Of a stretch of 64,000 nucleotides of DNA, positions 23,961-35,220 are shown in pieces. Below the pieces are notes generated by a model. The model made no database searches. It was given only the letters and a program-made list of their open reading frames with translations, and had not been told where the DNA came from. Each line of letters begins with the position of its first letter. The first letter of the stretch is position 1. Source of the DNA: Mantis religiosa. Its lineage: Eukaryota; Arthropoda; Insecta; Mantodea; Mantidae. A program made the translations under genes and the position numbers. The stretch covers positions 177,865,209 to 177,929,208 of the forward strand of contig CM060953.1 of assembly GCA_030765055.1 (NCBI GenBank), written 5' to 3'.

Positions 23961-24839
23961 TAACTTCACCTGATAGAAACTAAGGAATAATTTAGTTGTT
24001 TACGAAAATCAAGTAATTCGATAGCAATTCTCATTCAGATTATCGAACACTACTAGAGAGTTTCGTGTGTTAAGATGTTTGCAGCGGTTAGTTCGAGGTT
24101 AGTATTACATTTTTATCGGAGAGAATGAAACTGCTACTTGAAAATAAGTGTTTTTACCACTTAAATATTTGTATATAATAAATAACAATATTAAGGCACT
24201 TCTAATTAACGTACTCAGACGGTAGTGGCTTCGATTTCCAGCTGTAGGTGGGAATTTTCCTCCAAGCAAGATGATTCCCCATCTTCCCCAGAGTCTCGAA
24301 GTATTAATGAGAGGGCGAAAGTGTGCGTGATCTAATGATTAAAAAGGAAAAATCTAAAATACCAGCAACGCAACGTTTACAAGATAACACCATCGCGATA
24401 TGTTTCGAAGGAGAACGGCAGCCGATGGGACCATTGCAGTCAAAGGCGAAGTATAAAAATGGAACAATAAAAGGAAATTACGTAGGTTGTAGATATCCCC
24501 TATAGAGCATATTCTGGTGCTAGTTCAGACTCTCTTCTCTTGAACTTTGAGAAGCAGTTCAGAGATGGGAGCATAGGAAACATATAAGAGTATTAGAGAT
24601 GTAACTCCTTTGTTGATGAGGTATCCTAAAATATTTGCCAAATAATTGCATTTTCGACAAGAATATCAAATTTTGTATGGCATAAAATGAGTGATATCTC
24701 TTGTAACAAGATATTTAATTTTTGTACATATATTGATATTTTCAGAAGCAACACAGAATTCTCCAACTAGTGTTATAAAACAGCAAGTTCTATTGTATTT
24801 AACAACCTCTAAAACAAACTTTACATTCAATTTTTGGAG
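23961..24839. repeat. Forward arm leading to H1, unit 1/2 boundary
   Basis: No gene. Matches 12,770-13,615: CAAGTAATTCGATAGC, TTTCGTGTGTTAAGATG, AACGTACTCAGACGGTAG and TTGAACTTTGAGAAGCAGTTC. It is the inverted counterpart of 17,800-18,310, so the 5.6-kb block lies between facing arms. Confidence 0.75.
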
Positions 24840-24869
24840 TCCGGGATAGCGCCTGCGCTATATTCCGGA
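24840..24869. repeat. H1 hairpin, unit 2
   Basis: TCCGGGATAGCG and CGCTATATTCCGGA around a CCTG loop. It has one mismatch compared with unit 1 (ATTCC for ATCCC). Start of a type-B unit. Confidence 0.75.
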
Positions 24870-25202
24870 CTAATCATTATATTTACTGTTTTGAAAAGTT
24901 TATAGATGCTAAGGAAGGCAGCTTCTCCTACAGAAGCTCAATATTTCATGTGTACACCAAAACCCGCCCCACGGCGCTGGGGCAGGTTTTCTCCGGGATC
25001 TCCGGTTTCCCCCGCCATCTCATTCCACCGCTGCTCCATCATCATCTCATGTATCATCAGTGTCATTGCCTGCGGTGCCGTTTGTAGTAAAAGCGGGCGT
25101 TAAACACTGCAAAACATCATTTCCCTCAATTCCAAGCAATTGAGCCACCAATTATCAGTAAACATAAGTAATATCTGGAGAGGTAAGGTTAGATTGAAGA
25201 GA
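24870..25202. other. Type-B unit leader before the SINE
   Basis: Contains GAAGGCAGCTTCTCCTACAG (also at 50,480 and 56,870) and a GC-richer insert (24,960-25,100) not seen in the other B units. No gene supported. Confidence 0.5.
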
Positions 25203-25432
25203 GCCCGCCTCCGTAGCGTACATGGTAGCGCGTGTACCGCACGTTCAAGAAGCCCCGAGTTCGAATCTTTGTCAGGGTATGTTACCTGGATAAGGCCCCT
25301 TCCGCGGTATTCCCTTATCCTAAAAGAGAAATAACCGGTAACTCCAAGCTCTATGAACCCTGGATATTTATGTTCATTTCACCCTTTCATTCATCGTCCG
25401 ATATGACTTAACGTTGGAGGACGTAAATTACA
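25203..25432 (+). mobile_element. tRNA-derived SINE (plus strand)
   Basis: CCGCCTCCGTAGCGTACATGG head, B box GAGTTCGAATC, ATCGTCCGATATGACTTAACG and ACGTAAATTACAGCAGCAA tail. The same site holds a SINE in the other type-B units (50,588 and 56,992). Confidence 0.85.
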
Positions 25433-25559
25433 GCAGCAAAAACCAGATTAATGCCAAAGCCGGGACCTGAACCACTGAGCAGCAGGCGGAAGACCGGGAG
25501 ATCCGTGGTTTAAATACCACTATGACATTATACCTTTCCAAACCTCGTCCTACACACCG

Positions 25560-26420
25560 CTAGTGTGAAACAATTAACTTTTGGTATTATTATAATTTGT
25601 GCTGGGCAGTGACATTACGACAACCCTAAGTTGAGCTAGCAATCTTTTTCTTCTTAATTTACTCCGCTCTGCATAGTTCAGGATATAACGGAGGTGTACA
25701 CTAAGCATAATTGACTGAGTGAACAAGCAATATTGTTGGCAAACAATACATTAACAATGATTTCAATGCGACCATATGGAATTTTCTTCAGGGGTTGTTG
25801 GCTTCATAGAAATCATGGACACAGTTATTAACCAGAATGAAGTGGTCAACTATCCCACAGACTCTTTAAATTTATTAGAATTGCCCGTACCAACACCTCA
25901 AAATGTAGAATTAAAAGAAGAATCATTTGTGATCATTAACCAATCACGACTGTGCACTGAAACGAGACTAACTGTAAAAGAACTAATGAATAACGTTATC
26001 GATGCAACAATCATTAACGGAAAGTACAAAGGTGAGCATATCTTGATCTCGCGCATTCCGATGATTCCAAGGGATTTACCATTCGCTTTCAAAAGTCTAC
26101 AATATCCCGTGCGTTTGGTCTTTGCAATGATCATAAAAAAGTCGCAAGGCCAGTCGTTCGAAGTTTGCGGAATTAACTTGGAGTTTCCATGTTTCTCTCC
26201 TGGACATCCGCTCGTCGGAAAACCATCAATTGTATATATTTAAGCACAACAAAAGAGCTACTGTTTATCAGAAGGCTTTAAACTTATTAACTTAATTGTA
26301 TCTGTGTTGTATTTAAACTTCACCCCCACTTGCAGAATAAATAAATAACTGATACATGTTTGTTTTATTTGTATAGATAAGTTCATACAATTTATATAGG
26401 TGGTACGAAGCTCACAGAGT
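25560..26420 (+). pseudogene. Helitron helicase fragment, unit 2
   Basis: The open piece 25,776-26,243 (155 codons) has VINQNEVVNYPTDSLNLLEL near residues 17-36, FVIINQSRLCTETRLTVKEL, ISRIPMIPRDLPFAFKSLQY, and RLVFAMIIKKSQGQSFEVCG, the helicase VI-like block. It is one of the best-preserved of the six fragments. The 3' CTAG boundary is lost (GAGTAAAGTT near 26,420). Confidence 0.8.
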
Positions 26421-26561
26421 AAAGTTATGTTACTTCAGAGAGAGCTTAGTGGTTTGAAGTTTTCTAGTCAGATATTAGTGATATCAGGGACATTACGTTA
26501 TCTATGTTTTAAAAGTGGTACACTTGATGGCAGCACCTTATATTCTACCATTTTTATGGTT

Positions 26562-26812
26562 TCTTTTTTATTTTATTTTCATAATTTTGTCCTCCAATAT
26601 TAAGTCCAATCCGATGATGAATGGAATGGGCCCAATTATGCTCAAATGAGCCCAGGGTGCATAGAGCTTAGAGTTACCCGACATTCGTCTTTCAGGATAA
26701 GGGAAAACCCAGAAAAAACCTTATCCAGGTAACTCACCCTGACTGAGATTACAACTCGGGACCTCTTCATCGAGAGGCATACAGACTACCATCTCCGCTA
26801 TCGAATGTTTAT
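26562..26812 (-). mobile_element. tRNA-derived SINE (minus strand)
   Basis: T-rich start, CCTCCAATATTAAGTCC, GCTCAAATGAGCCCAGGGTG, GGATAAGGGAAAACCC, GGTAACTCACCCTGAC and a reversed B box (GATTACAACTCGGGACC). It sits at the same place in every unit. Confidence 0.8.
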
Positions 26813-27093
26813 AAAAACTAATGTATAATATAGTTGTTTACGAGTATCGGGTAATTCTAGAGCAATTTTCATTCTGATTGTCGAACACTACTCGCGATTC
26901 GTGTGTTAAGATGTTTTCAGCAATTAGATGGAAGTTACCATTTAATTTTATTGGAGCGAATGCAACTGATACATGAAAATAAACATTGTTACCACTGCCA
27001 AGGATAACAGATGTTAAGGACAGACTATTAAAGCGCCTCTATTAAATGTAGGTTCTAGATATCGCCTATAGAGCACGTTGTGGCGGTAGTTCC
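26813..27093. repeat. Forward arm, unit 2 (first part)
   Basis: GTTTACGAGTATCGGGTAATTC and AGATATCGCCTATAGAGC, interrupted at 27,093 by a LINE. It resumes at 28,593. Confidence 0.75.
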
Positions 27094-28585
27094 TTTTCTT
27101 TTTTTTTTTTTTTCAAGTGGAGGAAAAATCCATTTATGGACTTACTCCGACTGTACTGGGATGCTGCAGCCGGGAGTGTGAGCTTCACCCGAAGGTAACA
27201 CCCACTTGAAAACCTCCACCGGAGGGAAGTCAGGTGAGGAATTCCAGCAGTACCGCTATGTGCACCTGCCGATTCATGGAGAGCGTGTAGAGGTTGGCCG
27301 TATGGCCTAGCCAAGATGAGATTGGGTGTTAGGACATAAGCATGGCCGAAGCCCTGAATATGCCCTCGCGGATTCGTGGTGAGGGATGTGGTTGGGTGTA
27401 GTGTCGTTTCCAATAGGAAACACCGTTCTAACATAGTGATTGCATCCTCAATGATAGAGGAAATAGTCATGTATGAGTTATACTACTTTATTTTCATTAG
27501 TTTATAGTTCTTAGTTAATGTATTGTCTACCCTGAGGGGATAGAACGTGTCATTAAACTTAGTGGTGGTCGCTAAGATAGCGTTACTCATGCATTATCTT
27601 TACATGTAAAGTTAGTGTGTATATATGTATGTTTGTTAGTTCTATGCGTGAGCTACGTCTAGTATGAAGTTGATTCTAAGTTGAATTTTTTCGCATTAGA
27701 TTGATCATAACCACTGTTCATAGCAATTGTCGTGTAAGTATGGGGGGAGGGGCCTGCCTCCACACCAGAGCCGCCTTGACTAAGAGCAAGGACTTGTGGA
27801 ACTGCCAAATGTCAGGGTGTGGTGTGCAGTCATGGGTAATCTTTCAACTTCTATGGAAGTCTTACGAGAGTGTTAAGATACTCTTGGATGTCTATATCTG
27901 GGTCTCCCATCCCTATGGGTCCTATCAAATATGGAAAGGTCTTTTGTGTTTATTGTATTCGGTTTCGCAATTGCCTAGTTGCTCTATTAGTGCGTTAGTG
28001 TTTTTATCTTTGCGCTTATATAAGTTGAAGCTGAGTCTTTTGATAAATTCCTCAATTGAGTGTAGTCTTAGTTCGTTGTGCAACAGAATGGCCGGTGCTA
28101 CCGGAGGTTGCTTTGTAATTATTCGGATTATACGGTTTTGTAGCGTTTGCAATTTGTGTAAGTGAGTTTTTGCAGCGTGTCCCCACACGGGGGCTGCACA
28201 CGTGATAATAGGTCTTATAGGGTAAGGCCCATATGTACTTTAAGCTGGCTGTTAATATTAAATATTGGAAATAATTTATTTAGCTGGCCATTGGCCTTGG
28301 CTCTGATCGTATTAATGTGTTTGCCCCAGGTGCGTCCCTGGTCCATTACAAGGCCTAAATAGGTGACTTGGTGCTTCCAGTCGCTTCCTTCACCTTGATA
28401 TATTGACGGCTGAAGGGCACGCTTGTTTTTCCTATGCAGCAGTCTTTTCGTGAAGATTATAGCTTGCGTTTATCGTGCCTTTACTCTAAATCTCCACTTG
28501 GAGAACCAAAGTTCTAGTGTATTTAGGGCGTTTTGAAGACGTTGATGAACGATTCGCGGTTGGGTTGACTGTTGACGCGGTTGGC
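27094..28585 (-). mobile_element. 5'-truncated Jockey-like LINE with 7-bp target duplications
   Basis: Flanked by TAGTTCC at 27,087-27,093 and 28,586-28,592. Poly(A) appears as the T-run at 27,094-27,112. The coding remains of the reverse-transcriptase C-terminus are on the minus strand: 28,188-27,925 with the MWGHAAKTHLHKLQTLQNRI block, preceded by broken pieces up to 28,585. The 3' UTR (27,112-27,700) is related to the ends at 5914 and 17,598. 5' truncation is typical of LINE insertion. Confidence 0.85.
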
Positions 28586-28592
28586 TAGTTCC

Positions 28593-28904
28593 TACACATG
28601 GCACCAGCTTTTTCCTCTTGAACTTTGAGAAGAGGCTCAGAGATGGCAGCATAGGAAAAATATTACAGTATTGGAAGTGTAACTCATTTTCAGATGGTGT
28701 ATATTAAATATTTAACAAATAATTGCGTACTCGCAAAGATGATCCTATTGTGGAAGGGATAAGAGTAGTGATATTTCTTTTAATAAGGTATTTCCAGTTT
28801 TTGCACATATCGATCTTTTCACCAGGAAACAAAAGTCTCCAATTAGCTGTTTAAGACCGGCACGCTTCTAGCTTTCGTCGGATCTAGATCTGATTTCTGA
28901 AGCA
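28593..28904. repeat. Forward arm, unit 2 (second part)
   Basis: Continues the arm from the LINE target site: TTGAACTTTGAGAAGAGGCTC and GGAAGGGATAAGAGTAGTG. No gene. Confidence 0.75.
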
Positions 28905-28915
28905 AATTTTTGGAG

Positions 28916-28943
28916 CCCAGGAAAGCGTTCGCTATTTCCTGGG
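28916..28943. repeat. H2 hairpin, unit 2, with compensated stem change
   Basis: CCCAGGAAAGCG pairs with CGCTATTTCCTGGG. Compared with the other H2 copies the T-A pair at stem position 8 is replaced by A-T on both strands, so pairing is kept. Confidence 0.8.
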
Positions 28944-28959
28944 ATGATCAATATATTTA

Positions 28960-29536
28960 TACTTGGGGCCAAGGTACCCTCCTCACACGTCAGACGCACC
29001 CGATTATAAATTCATTCCGATCTTCAACATCATCGACCATAATTTGTACCAGCTCCTCTCTTTGGCAAGACCCTGCAATCTCCAATATCATTATCACTTT
29101 CATTAAAAAATACTTGCCATCAGGAGCAACATTCAGAATCTTTGTTAGATCCCTTATCGAAGATACTTTTGATTTCTTCGGATGACGTCCAACATTTATC
29201 TTTTTTAAGAAGCACACTATCTTAGGAAAACTTCCAATATAAATTCCATTATTTCACTTTATCATTGTTTTTAGCATAGAAAATAAGACCGTTTTCTTTA
29301 ACTCGTGCCAGATCACTTGTAACAACGAAACTGAGAATGAACACACTACAAAACAGTTGTATCCTTACCAGTGTGTTGGAGGAAAGTTCAGAGAGCTAAT
29401 GGGTTGTTTTCCCTCTTCGTCGAAGGATTATAGTTTATGACCTTTTGGTTCTTGGAACCTGTGCAAGCACAGTCGTCCTAAAAATTATTGCACCTTTTAA
29501 AATATGTAAGTTGTAACCCATTGCACATAAACTACT
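28960..29536 (-). pseudogene. Crypton-type recombinase fragment, unit 2
   Basis: Minus strand 29,217-28,990: NVGRHPKKSKVSSIRDLTK, APDGKYFLMKVIMILEIAG, CQREELVQIMVDDVEDR. Same region and orientation as at 16,458-16,811. Only this short segment of the recombinase is present. Confidence 0.6.
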
Positions 29537-29547
29537 CTGTTTTAATC

Positions 29548-29699
29548 TGTCTGATTTGCCTCTAGAACCACACACTGTTTCGTGCCAATATGCCGACGAT
29601 GTCCTCATAACATGTGGGCCTCAAAACATGTGGGCCGCAAAGAGTAGCTCGGATAGAACCCTGCGGCTAAGGGTCTGACTGATGATCGCCATACTTCCA
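29548..29699 (+). mobile_element. 152-bp insertion with a LINE YADD motif between 11-bp direct repeats
   Basis: CTGTTTTAATC occurs at 29,537-29,547 and 29,700-29,710. The other units have it once at this place (for example 41,533), so this is a clean insertion. On the plus strand the insert encodes a short piece with QYADDVLITC, the reverse-transcriptase palm box. It has no poly(A) tail and no visible terminal repeats. Confidence 0.65.
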
Positions 29700-29756
29700 C
29701 TGTTTTAATCAGCTTATTTAGTAAGCAATTCCCCAAAATATTTCCATTTCCACTGT

Positions 29757-30185
29757 CAATCTGAAAGTGCGGTCTCGAAGGAAACTGCTAGGGAGGAGGT
29801 ATATTGGTGAGATAGGGAGGAGGTACATTGACCTCCCTGAACTTGTACAGTAGGCCTTGGTGCCAGGTGGTGGCAAAGGCTTCTTCTACACCCAGCAGTG
29901 TCGCTACTGTTTTGAGGTTTTCCTGGAAACCCAGGGCTGTCCTGTCGGCCAGTCGCAGTAGCTGCAGGATGGTGGAGTGTCCATGACGAACACCAAACTG
30001 GTGATCGAGTAGGAGCTGCCTTTCCTCGAAGAGCGGGATCAGGCGTAACAGTAACAACCGCTCCAACAGCTTTGAGAAGGCTGGGAGAATGCTTATGGAT
30101 CGGTAGCAGCAAGGAAATACCGGATCATTTGCCAAAGTCTTCAAAGATCTTTTACTGATCCCCAGCATACTCGGAGGAAGTTTAC
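29757..30185 (-). pseudogene. LINE reverse transcriptase fragment (minus strand)
   Basis: Minus strand 30,168-29,788 encodes palm/fingers blocks of a Jockey-like reverse transcriptase: RSISILPAFSKLLERLLLLR, DHQFGVRHGHSTILQLLRLA and the WHQGLLYK block. Key residues have drifted (DVExAFD reads GVEEAFA). The left junction cuts the unit at CATTTCCACT. The fragment and the 152-bp insert may derive from one LINE, but they lie on opposite strands. Confidence 0.75.
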
Positions 30186-30750
30186 GATCTAGAAATGTCG
30201 TTCTTCATCGTCGGAACAATAAACTGAAATGTATATCTGAAACGCATACAACTTATGAAGCCTTACAATATCCATTAATTCTCTGCATACTATTTCAATA
30301 TCAAAATGGTTAATCAAGTAACAGGCAAAGCAGCTTCGATCTGAAGAATATGTCCATCTCCGCGATGCTACTAATGCTCATGGTGGCCCAGACAACGTGG
30401 GAAGAATGATAACCTTGCCCGCCACTTAGATTAGAAGCCCACAAATACTCACATGATGCTTTAGCCGCCCAGACCTGATGTAACCCACAATGGATTGAAA
30501 TCAAAAAGGATTTGCTACACAGCTAAACACCACTTTATAGAGACAGCATCCATACCAGAGATTTTAAACAAAAATTAAGATATATATCCATATATAAACT
30601 GAATTTATGTGTATTTCATTGTTATTGGCGCGGATAAGATCGCAAAACAAAGTAGCCCTAGCACTGGCGTCATCTGGAATAGCTGAGAAGTTATAATATC
30701 TGCGGATGAACTGACCGGATTAATTACATTAATTACATTAATCACAGATA
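30186..30750. other. Unassigned interval before the Helitron fragment
   Basis: No gene recognised. Includes an ATTACATTA simple repeat near 30,723-30,745. Confidence 0.4.
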
Positions 30751-30759
30751 TCTATCAGT

Positions 30760-31259
30760 TCACAGACTCGAAATAGGAGCTTATTCAGCGTGCTTTCCAA
30801 GACAAAACGCAACAGTACACTAAGCATAGTTGGCTGAGTTAAAGAACAGTATTGGCGGCAAAAGATACAGATGTCGATGATCTCAATGCGATTATACATA
30901 ATTCTCTTCCGGGGGAGTTGCTTTCGTACAAATCAGTTGACACACTTATAAACGAGGATAAAGTAGCCAACAGAGTTTTTAAGGCTACTTATAAACGTCA
31001 TCGAGACAACAATAATCAAGAGAAAGTACAAAGGAGACGGTATCTTGATCCTACGTATTCCCATGACTCCAGCGGCTTTACCTTTGACTTTAAGCGGCCA
31101 CAATTTGCCGTTCGTTTGGCCTTTTCGGTTAAGATAAATATATCGCAAGAGCAGTCGTTGCAAGTTTGTGGAATAAACTTGCAGTTTCCATGTTTCTCTC
31201 ATGGACCATAAATTATACGACGCGTATTAGCGCGTTGGAAGACCATCATCTTTATATAT
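30760..31259 (+). pseudogene. Helitron helicase fragment, older variant, interrupted by gypsy copy 2
   Basis: The open piece 30,852-31,211 extends further upstream in the helicase than the other copies: DVDDLNAIIHNSLPGELLSY and KSVDTLINEDKVAN. After an internal deletion it resumes at FAVRLAFSVK and INLQFPCFSHG. The gypsy element enters at ATAT (31,256-31,259), and the Helitron continues at 36,836. Confidence 0.8.
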
Positions 31260-31671
31260 TGTCACCCAATTAGCGGAAGGTATGACGGCACAGCTGTGAG
31301 GAAACCAGAGGGAGCTGAGCCACGCCTCCCATTAGTCTCTGTCACTAACTGAGGGGTGGTTAAAGGAATGTCACCCGTCCCTGGACGTTTCTCTCCCCTT
31401 CTACTATGATCTGGAATATTCGCCTGGAAACCAGAGAAGCCGAGAATACGACGACATGCCTATAAAAAGGGTTTCAGAGAGACAGTCAGTCAGTTCTTGG
31501 TGTAAGGACGCAGTGCTAGTGAAATTGTAACGGACGAACTGGTGAATCGTAATTGTGTGCATTACGTAATTTTATGTAATTGGCAAGTGTTTAACTGTAA
31601 GTCGGTGGAAATAAAGAACATTTTTGAGTGGTGAAATTGGACTTTTCATTTCACGAACCCACAAAGTCACA
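31260..31671 (+). repeat. 5' LTR of gypsy copy 2
   Basis: Carries a TATA box (TATAAAAAGG, 31,461-31,470), CAGTCAGTCAGT initiator repeats (31,483-31,494) about 25-30 bases downstream, and AATAAA (31,610-31,615). These define U3, R and U5 and allow transcription of the element. Confidence 0.9.
31461..31494 (+). promoter_or_regulatory. LTR core promoter: TATA box and arthropod-type initiator
   Basis: TATAAAAAGG followed by three overlapping TCAGT-type initiators in GACAGTCAGTCAGTTC. The same elements are at 36,625-36,658 in the 3' LTR. Gypsy copy 3 begins at this initiator. Confidence 0.7.
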
Positions 31672-31672
31672 C

Positions 31673-31690
31673 TGGTGTCAGGAAGCGGGA
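31673..31690 (+). promoter_or_regulatory. Primer-binding site of gypsy copy 2
   Basis: TGGTGTCAGGAAGCGGGA begins one base after the LTR. TGG pairs with the CCA end of a tRNA primer; which tRNA I cannot say. Copy 3 has TGGCGTCGGAAGTGGGA at 58,872. Confidence 0.75.
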
Positions 31691-31716
31691 AGATAACATC
31701 ACCGAACATTACGACA

Positions 31717-32982
31717 ATGGACGCGGCATTGGAAAAATTTTTGGAGAAGATGATGGAAATGAAGGCCGAATTAACAGAGAAAACGGAAGCGGCAAATAAC
31801 TACCTGGCCGCGGAACTGAAACAAATGAAGACGGCCAACGACAATATCACCGCCGAGTTGAATCAAATGAAGACGGCCAACGACAACATCACCGAGAAGA
31901 TGGAAGAAATTAAGAGCGAATTGACCACGGAAATGAGGGCAGCGAACGAGGTCCTCGCCGCCAAATTTGAGGAACAGTTGGCCGGCATGAGGGATGACGT
32001 CACGAACCTGGGCAAGCGGATGGGCCAAGTAGACGACCGCCTTAATGATTTAGAGGAAAAAGCCGACACTAACGCCAAGACCCTGAACGCCGTGGTGGAA
32101 GACGTCGAAGACCTTGCTAACCGCGTTAACAACCTGGAGGGAAAAGCCGACAGCAGCGTCAGGTCCCTGAACGCCATGGTGGAGGACGTCGTCGGCAGGA
32201 AGCTGAAGGATTTGAAGGCCGACGCACCGGGACGCGACACAACATCTGCGCGCGTCAAACCTCCCAAGTATGACGGCGCGTCAACGTTTGAAGTCTTCCG
32301 CCGCCATTTCGACACAGTGGCCAGGCACAACAGATGGTCACCGGAGGAGGAGGCTACACAGTTAATAGCCAGCCTCCAGGGACGGGCCGCGGAAGTGCTA
32401 AACGCGGTGCAGACGATGGCGGCGCCCAAGGACATCTGGGAGGCCCTGGAGAATCGCTTCGGGAACCACCGCTTAGACACAGCATACCGAAGCCAGCTAA
32501 AGGCAAGGTCGCAGCAGCCGGGGGAGACGCTGCAGGTGTTCGCCATAGCCATCGAGCAGCTGACTAGCAAGGCCTTGGTTGACCTGCCACTGGAGTTCGT
32601 ATCCCGGGAAGCCGCCTACAATTTTGTCGACGGGGTACGGGACACGGAGATTCGTCAGCGCCTAATGCTCGGCGAATATAAAACCATCCACGAGGCGCTG
32701 ACAGCGGCATTAAGGATGGAGGCGGCCAAAATAACATCCCTCCCGACGTCGAGAACGAGGAGCGTCCGCTATGCCGGAGACAGAAGACCAGCTGAGGGAC
32801 GCCGGCGAACACCTAGTGGCCTGTGTTGGGGTGTGGACAGCCCGGACACCTACGGAGAGACTGCCCACGCCAGGAAGAGCAGCCGGAAAACGAATAAGGG
32901 CCGTCGTGGAGAGGGGCACGTCGGCGCCATCACCACCATCCCCTCGAGTGACACTGCGCGCCGTCAGCCGGCGTATGGATGA
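31717..32982 (+). pseudogene. gag: Gag of gypsy copy 2 (knuckle frameshifted)
   Basis: Starts at the ATG at 31,717, the first after the primer-binding site, and stays open for 421 residues. Residues 1-150 are a long coiled coil with a tandem internal duplication (QMKTANDNIT twice). Residues about 180-330 match the retrotransposon Gag capsid-like region (PPKYDGASTFEVFRRHFD, then QLKARSQQPGETLQVF). At about 32,829 a run of four G replaces five G in copies 1 and 3, so the CCHC knuckle is read out of frame and the C-terminus is altered. Packaging of RNA would be impaired. Confidence 0.85.
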
Positions 32983-34380
32983 CAGCCTCATCGCGGACGG
33001 TTGGATAAGAGGAAAGCCGTGCCGCGTGCTGGTGGACACAGGGGCGGCCGTGACCATCATCAGACCTGACGTGGCGAAGGGTTTGCTGACAAGGAAGCCA
33101 AGCCGGCCATACCAGCTTGTAACGGCATCGGGCGACACCTTGCCTATGGAGAGAAGGCCCTGCTGGAGCTGAACTTGGGACGGAGTGCCGTTCGTCTGTG
33201 CGTGTTCGTCGCGAAGGTGGCTGAGGAGGTGATCCTGGGACTGGATGCCCTCAGGAGCCATGAGGCGCCGGTCGACGTCGGCAAGAAGGTCCTGCGGCTT
33301 AACGGAGAAGAGGTTATACTCCGTCAACCCGAAGAGCGCCTTGGAATTTGCAGGGTCGTCTTGGACGAAGACGTGGTTGTTCCCGCGAGGAGCGAGGTGG
33401 TGGTGACGGCGCGACTGGAGGGCCAGAGAACCAGGAACATGATGCTGGACCAGAAGACGCCTGTAAACGGACTTTGTGTAGCCTGGGCATTGCTGCCGTG
33501 CCGAGAGGAGGTGCCCGTGAGACTGCTAAATCCTACGGACGCCGATCACGACGTCCAGGCCGGGACGGAGTTGGGAATGTGCGAGCCCGTGGTGAGCGTA
33601 ACATCTATCGACGAGACACTAGAGCCGGCGCCGAAGCAACACCTGGGGTCCCGGCTAGAAGGCTTCGTGGAGAGGGCGGCCGACCACCTGACCACAGAAC
33701 AGCTGGAGAAGGTTCGACAACTGCTAAGGCGGTATCAGCGCGTCTTCAGCCAAGGTGATAGTGACTACGGCCGCACGGACAAAGTGCTTCACCGCATCGA
33801 CACCGGGGACGCCCGGCCTATTCGGCAACCACATAGACGCGTTCCGCTGGCGAAGCAAGGGGCGGTGCGAGACATGCTGGAGGACATGAGATCCAGGGGA
33901 GTGATTGAAGAGTCTGACAGCCCTTGGTGTTCCCCTGTAGTCTTGGTGACAAAGAAGAACGGCGAGCTGCGCTTCTGCGTAGACTACAGAAAGTTGAACG
34001 CCGTCACCCGGAAGGACTGTTTTCCCTTACCCCGGATTGACGACACCCTGGACACGCTAGCTGGTGCACAGTTGTTCTCGACCCTGGACTTGAAGTCGGG
34101 CTACTGGCAGGTAGCTCTAGACCCGAGAGACAAGGAGAAGACTGCATTCTCGACGGGCCAAGGGCTCTGGCAGTTCACGGTTATGCCCTTTGGCCTCTGC
34201 AACGCACCAGCTACCTTCCAGCGCCTTATGGAGTCAGTGATGACAGGGCTGACTTACGATGCCTGCCTGCTATACCTGGACGACATCATCATCGTCGGGA
34301 AGACTTTTGAAGAGCACCTCGAGAATCTGAGTAAGGTGCTACAGAGACTGCAAGCGACCAACTTGAACCAAGGAAGTTAA
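32983..34380 (+). pseudogene. pol: Protease and reverse transcriptase of gypsy copy 2 (broken)
   Basis: Protease active site LVDTGAAVTIIRPDVAKG is near 33,030-33,085. One base is missing near 33,151, compared with copy 1, and shifts the frame within protease. From 33,175 a 401-residue open piece covers the rest of protease, a linker and reverse transcriptase: SPWCSPVVLVTKKNGELRFC, STLDLKSGYWQVALDPRD, MPFGLCNAPATFQRLM and the intact catalytic YLDDIIIVGK. A 29-base deletion near 34,366 brings in TAA at 34,378. Confidence 0.9.
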
Positions 34381-34410
34381 CTACTTGGGCCACATAGTCT
34401 GGCAACCGGA

Positions 34411-35220
34411 TTGGCCACAGACCCGAAGAAGACACAGGCTGTGAGAGATTGGCATCGCCCAAAGGATAGGAAAGAGTTGCGCAGTTTCCTGGGGCTGTGC
34501 ATTTATTACCGCCGCTTCATAAAGGGGTTCTCCAACATCGCAAAACCCCTCACCCGCCTGACGGAGGAACACCGGCCTTATGTGTGGACAGCGGACGCCG
34601 AAAACGCTTTCCAGAACCTAAAGGAGACCCTGTGCAGTGCTCCAATTCTGGGTTTCCCACAACCGGGTGGCGCCTTCATTGTGGACACCGACGCCAGCGA
34701 CCATTGCATTGGAGGTGTCCTGTCGCAGATCCAGGACGGCCATGAGCGGGTGATAGCCTATTACAGCAAGACGCTATCCAAGGCAGAGAAGAACTACTGC
34801 GTCACCCGACGGGAGTTACTGGCGGTAGTAAAGACATTGGAGCACTTCCACAAGTACCTGTACGGTCAGCCATTCCACCTGAGGACTGACCATTCCGCCC
34901 TAACCTGGCTATTGACCTTTAAGAACCTGGAAGGCCAGACAGCACGTTGGGTCCAGAGGCTGCAGGAGTACGACTTCACCTCGGAACATCGTAGAGGGAA
35001 GAGCCACCGTAACGCAGACGCCATGTCCCGAAGACCCTGTCCAGAAGAGTGCGGCCCGTGCACAAAAGTGGAAGAGAAGGAGCGTGCCGCAGCAGTCCGA
35101 GTAGTTGTGGCAGTGCCTGCTGAAGGCTGGGATAGTGCAGGCCTGAGGAGGGAGCAGCTGGCGGACGCAGACTTTGGGCCACTCTTGAGGGAAGTGGAGG
35201 CAGGGATGAGACCAACCTAG
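34411..35220 (+). pseudogene. pol: Connection and RNase H of gypsy copy 2
   Basis: RKELRSFLGLCIYYRRFIKG begins the connection domain. RNase H shows VDTDASDHCIGGVLSQ, NYCVTRRELLAVVK and LRTDHSALTWLL with acidic residues in place. A further one-base loss near 34,402 makes the two upstream deletions total 30 bases, so this part is back in the pol frame apart from the stop between. TAG at 35,218 replaces a tryptophan codon of copy 1. Confidence 0.9.
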
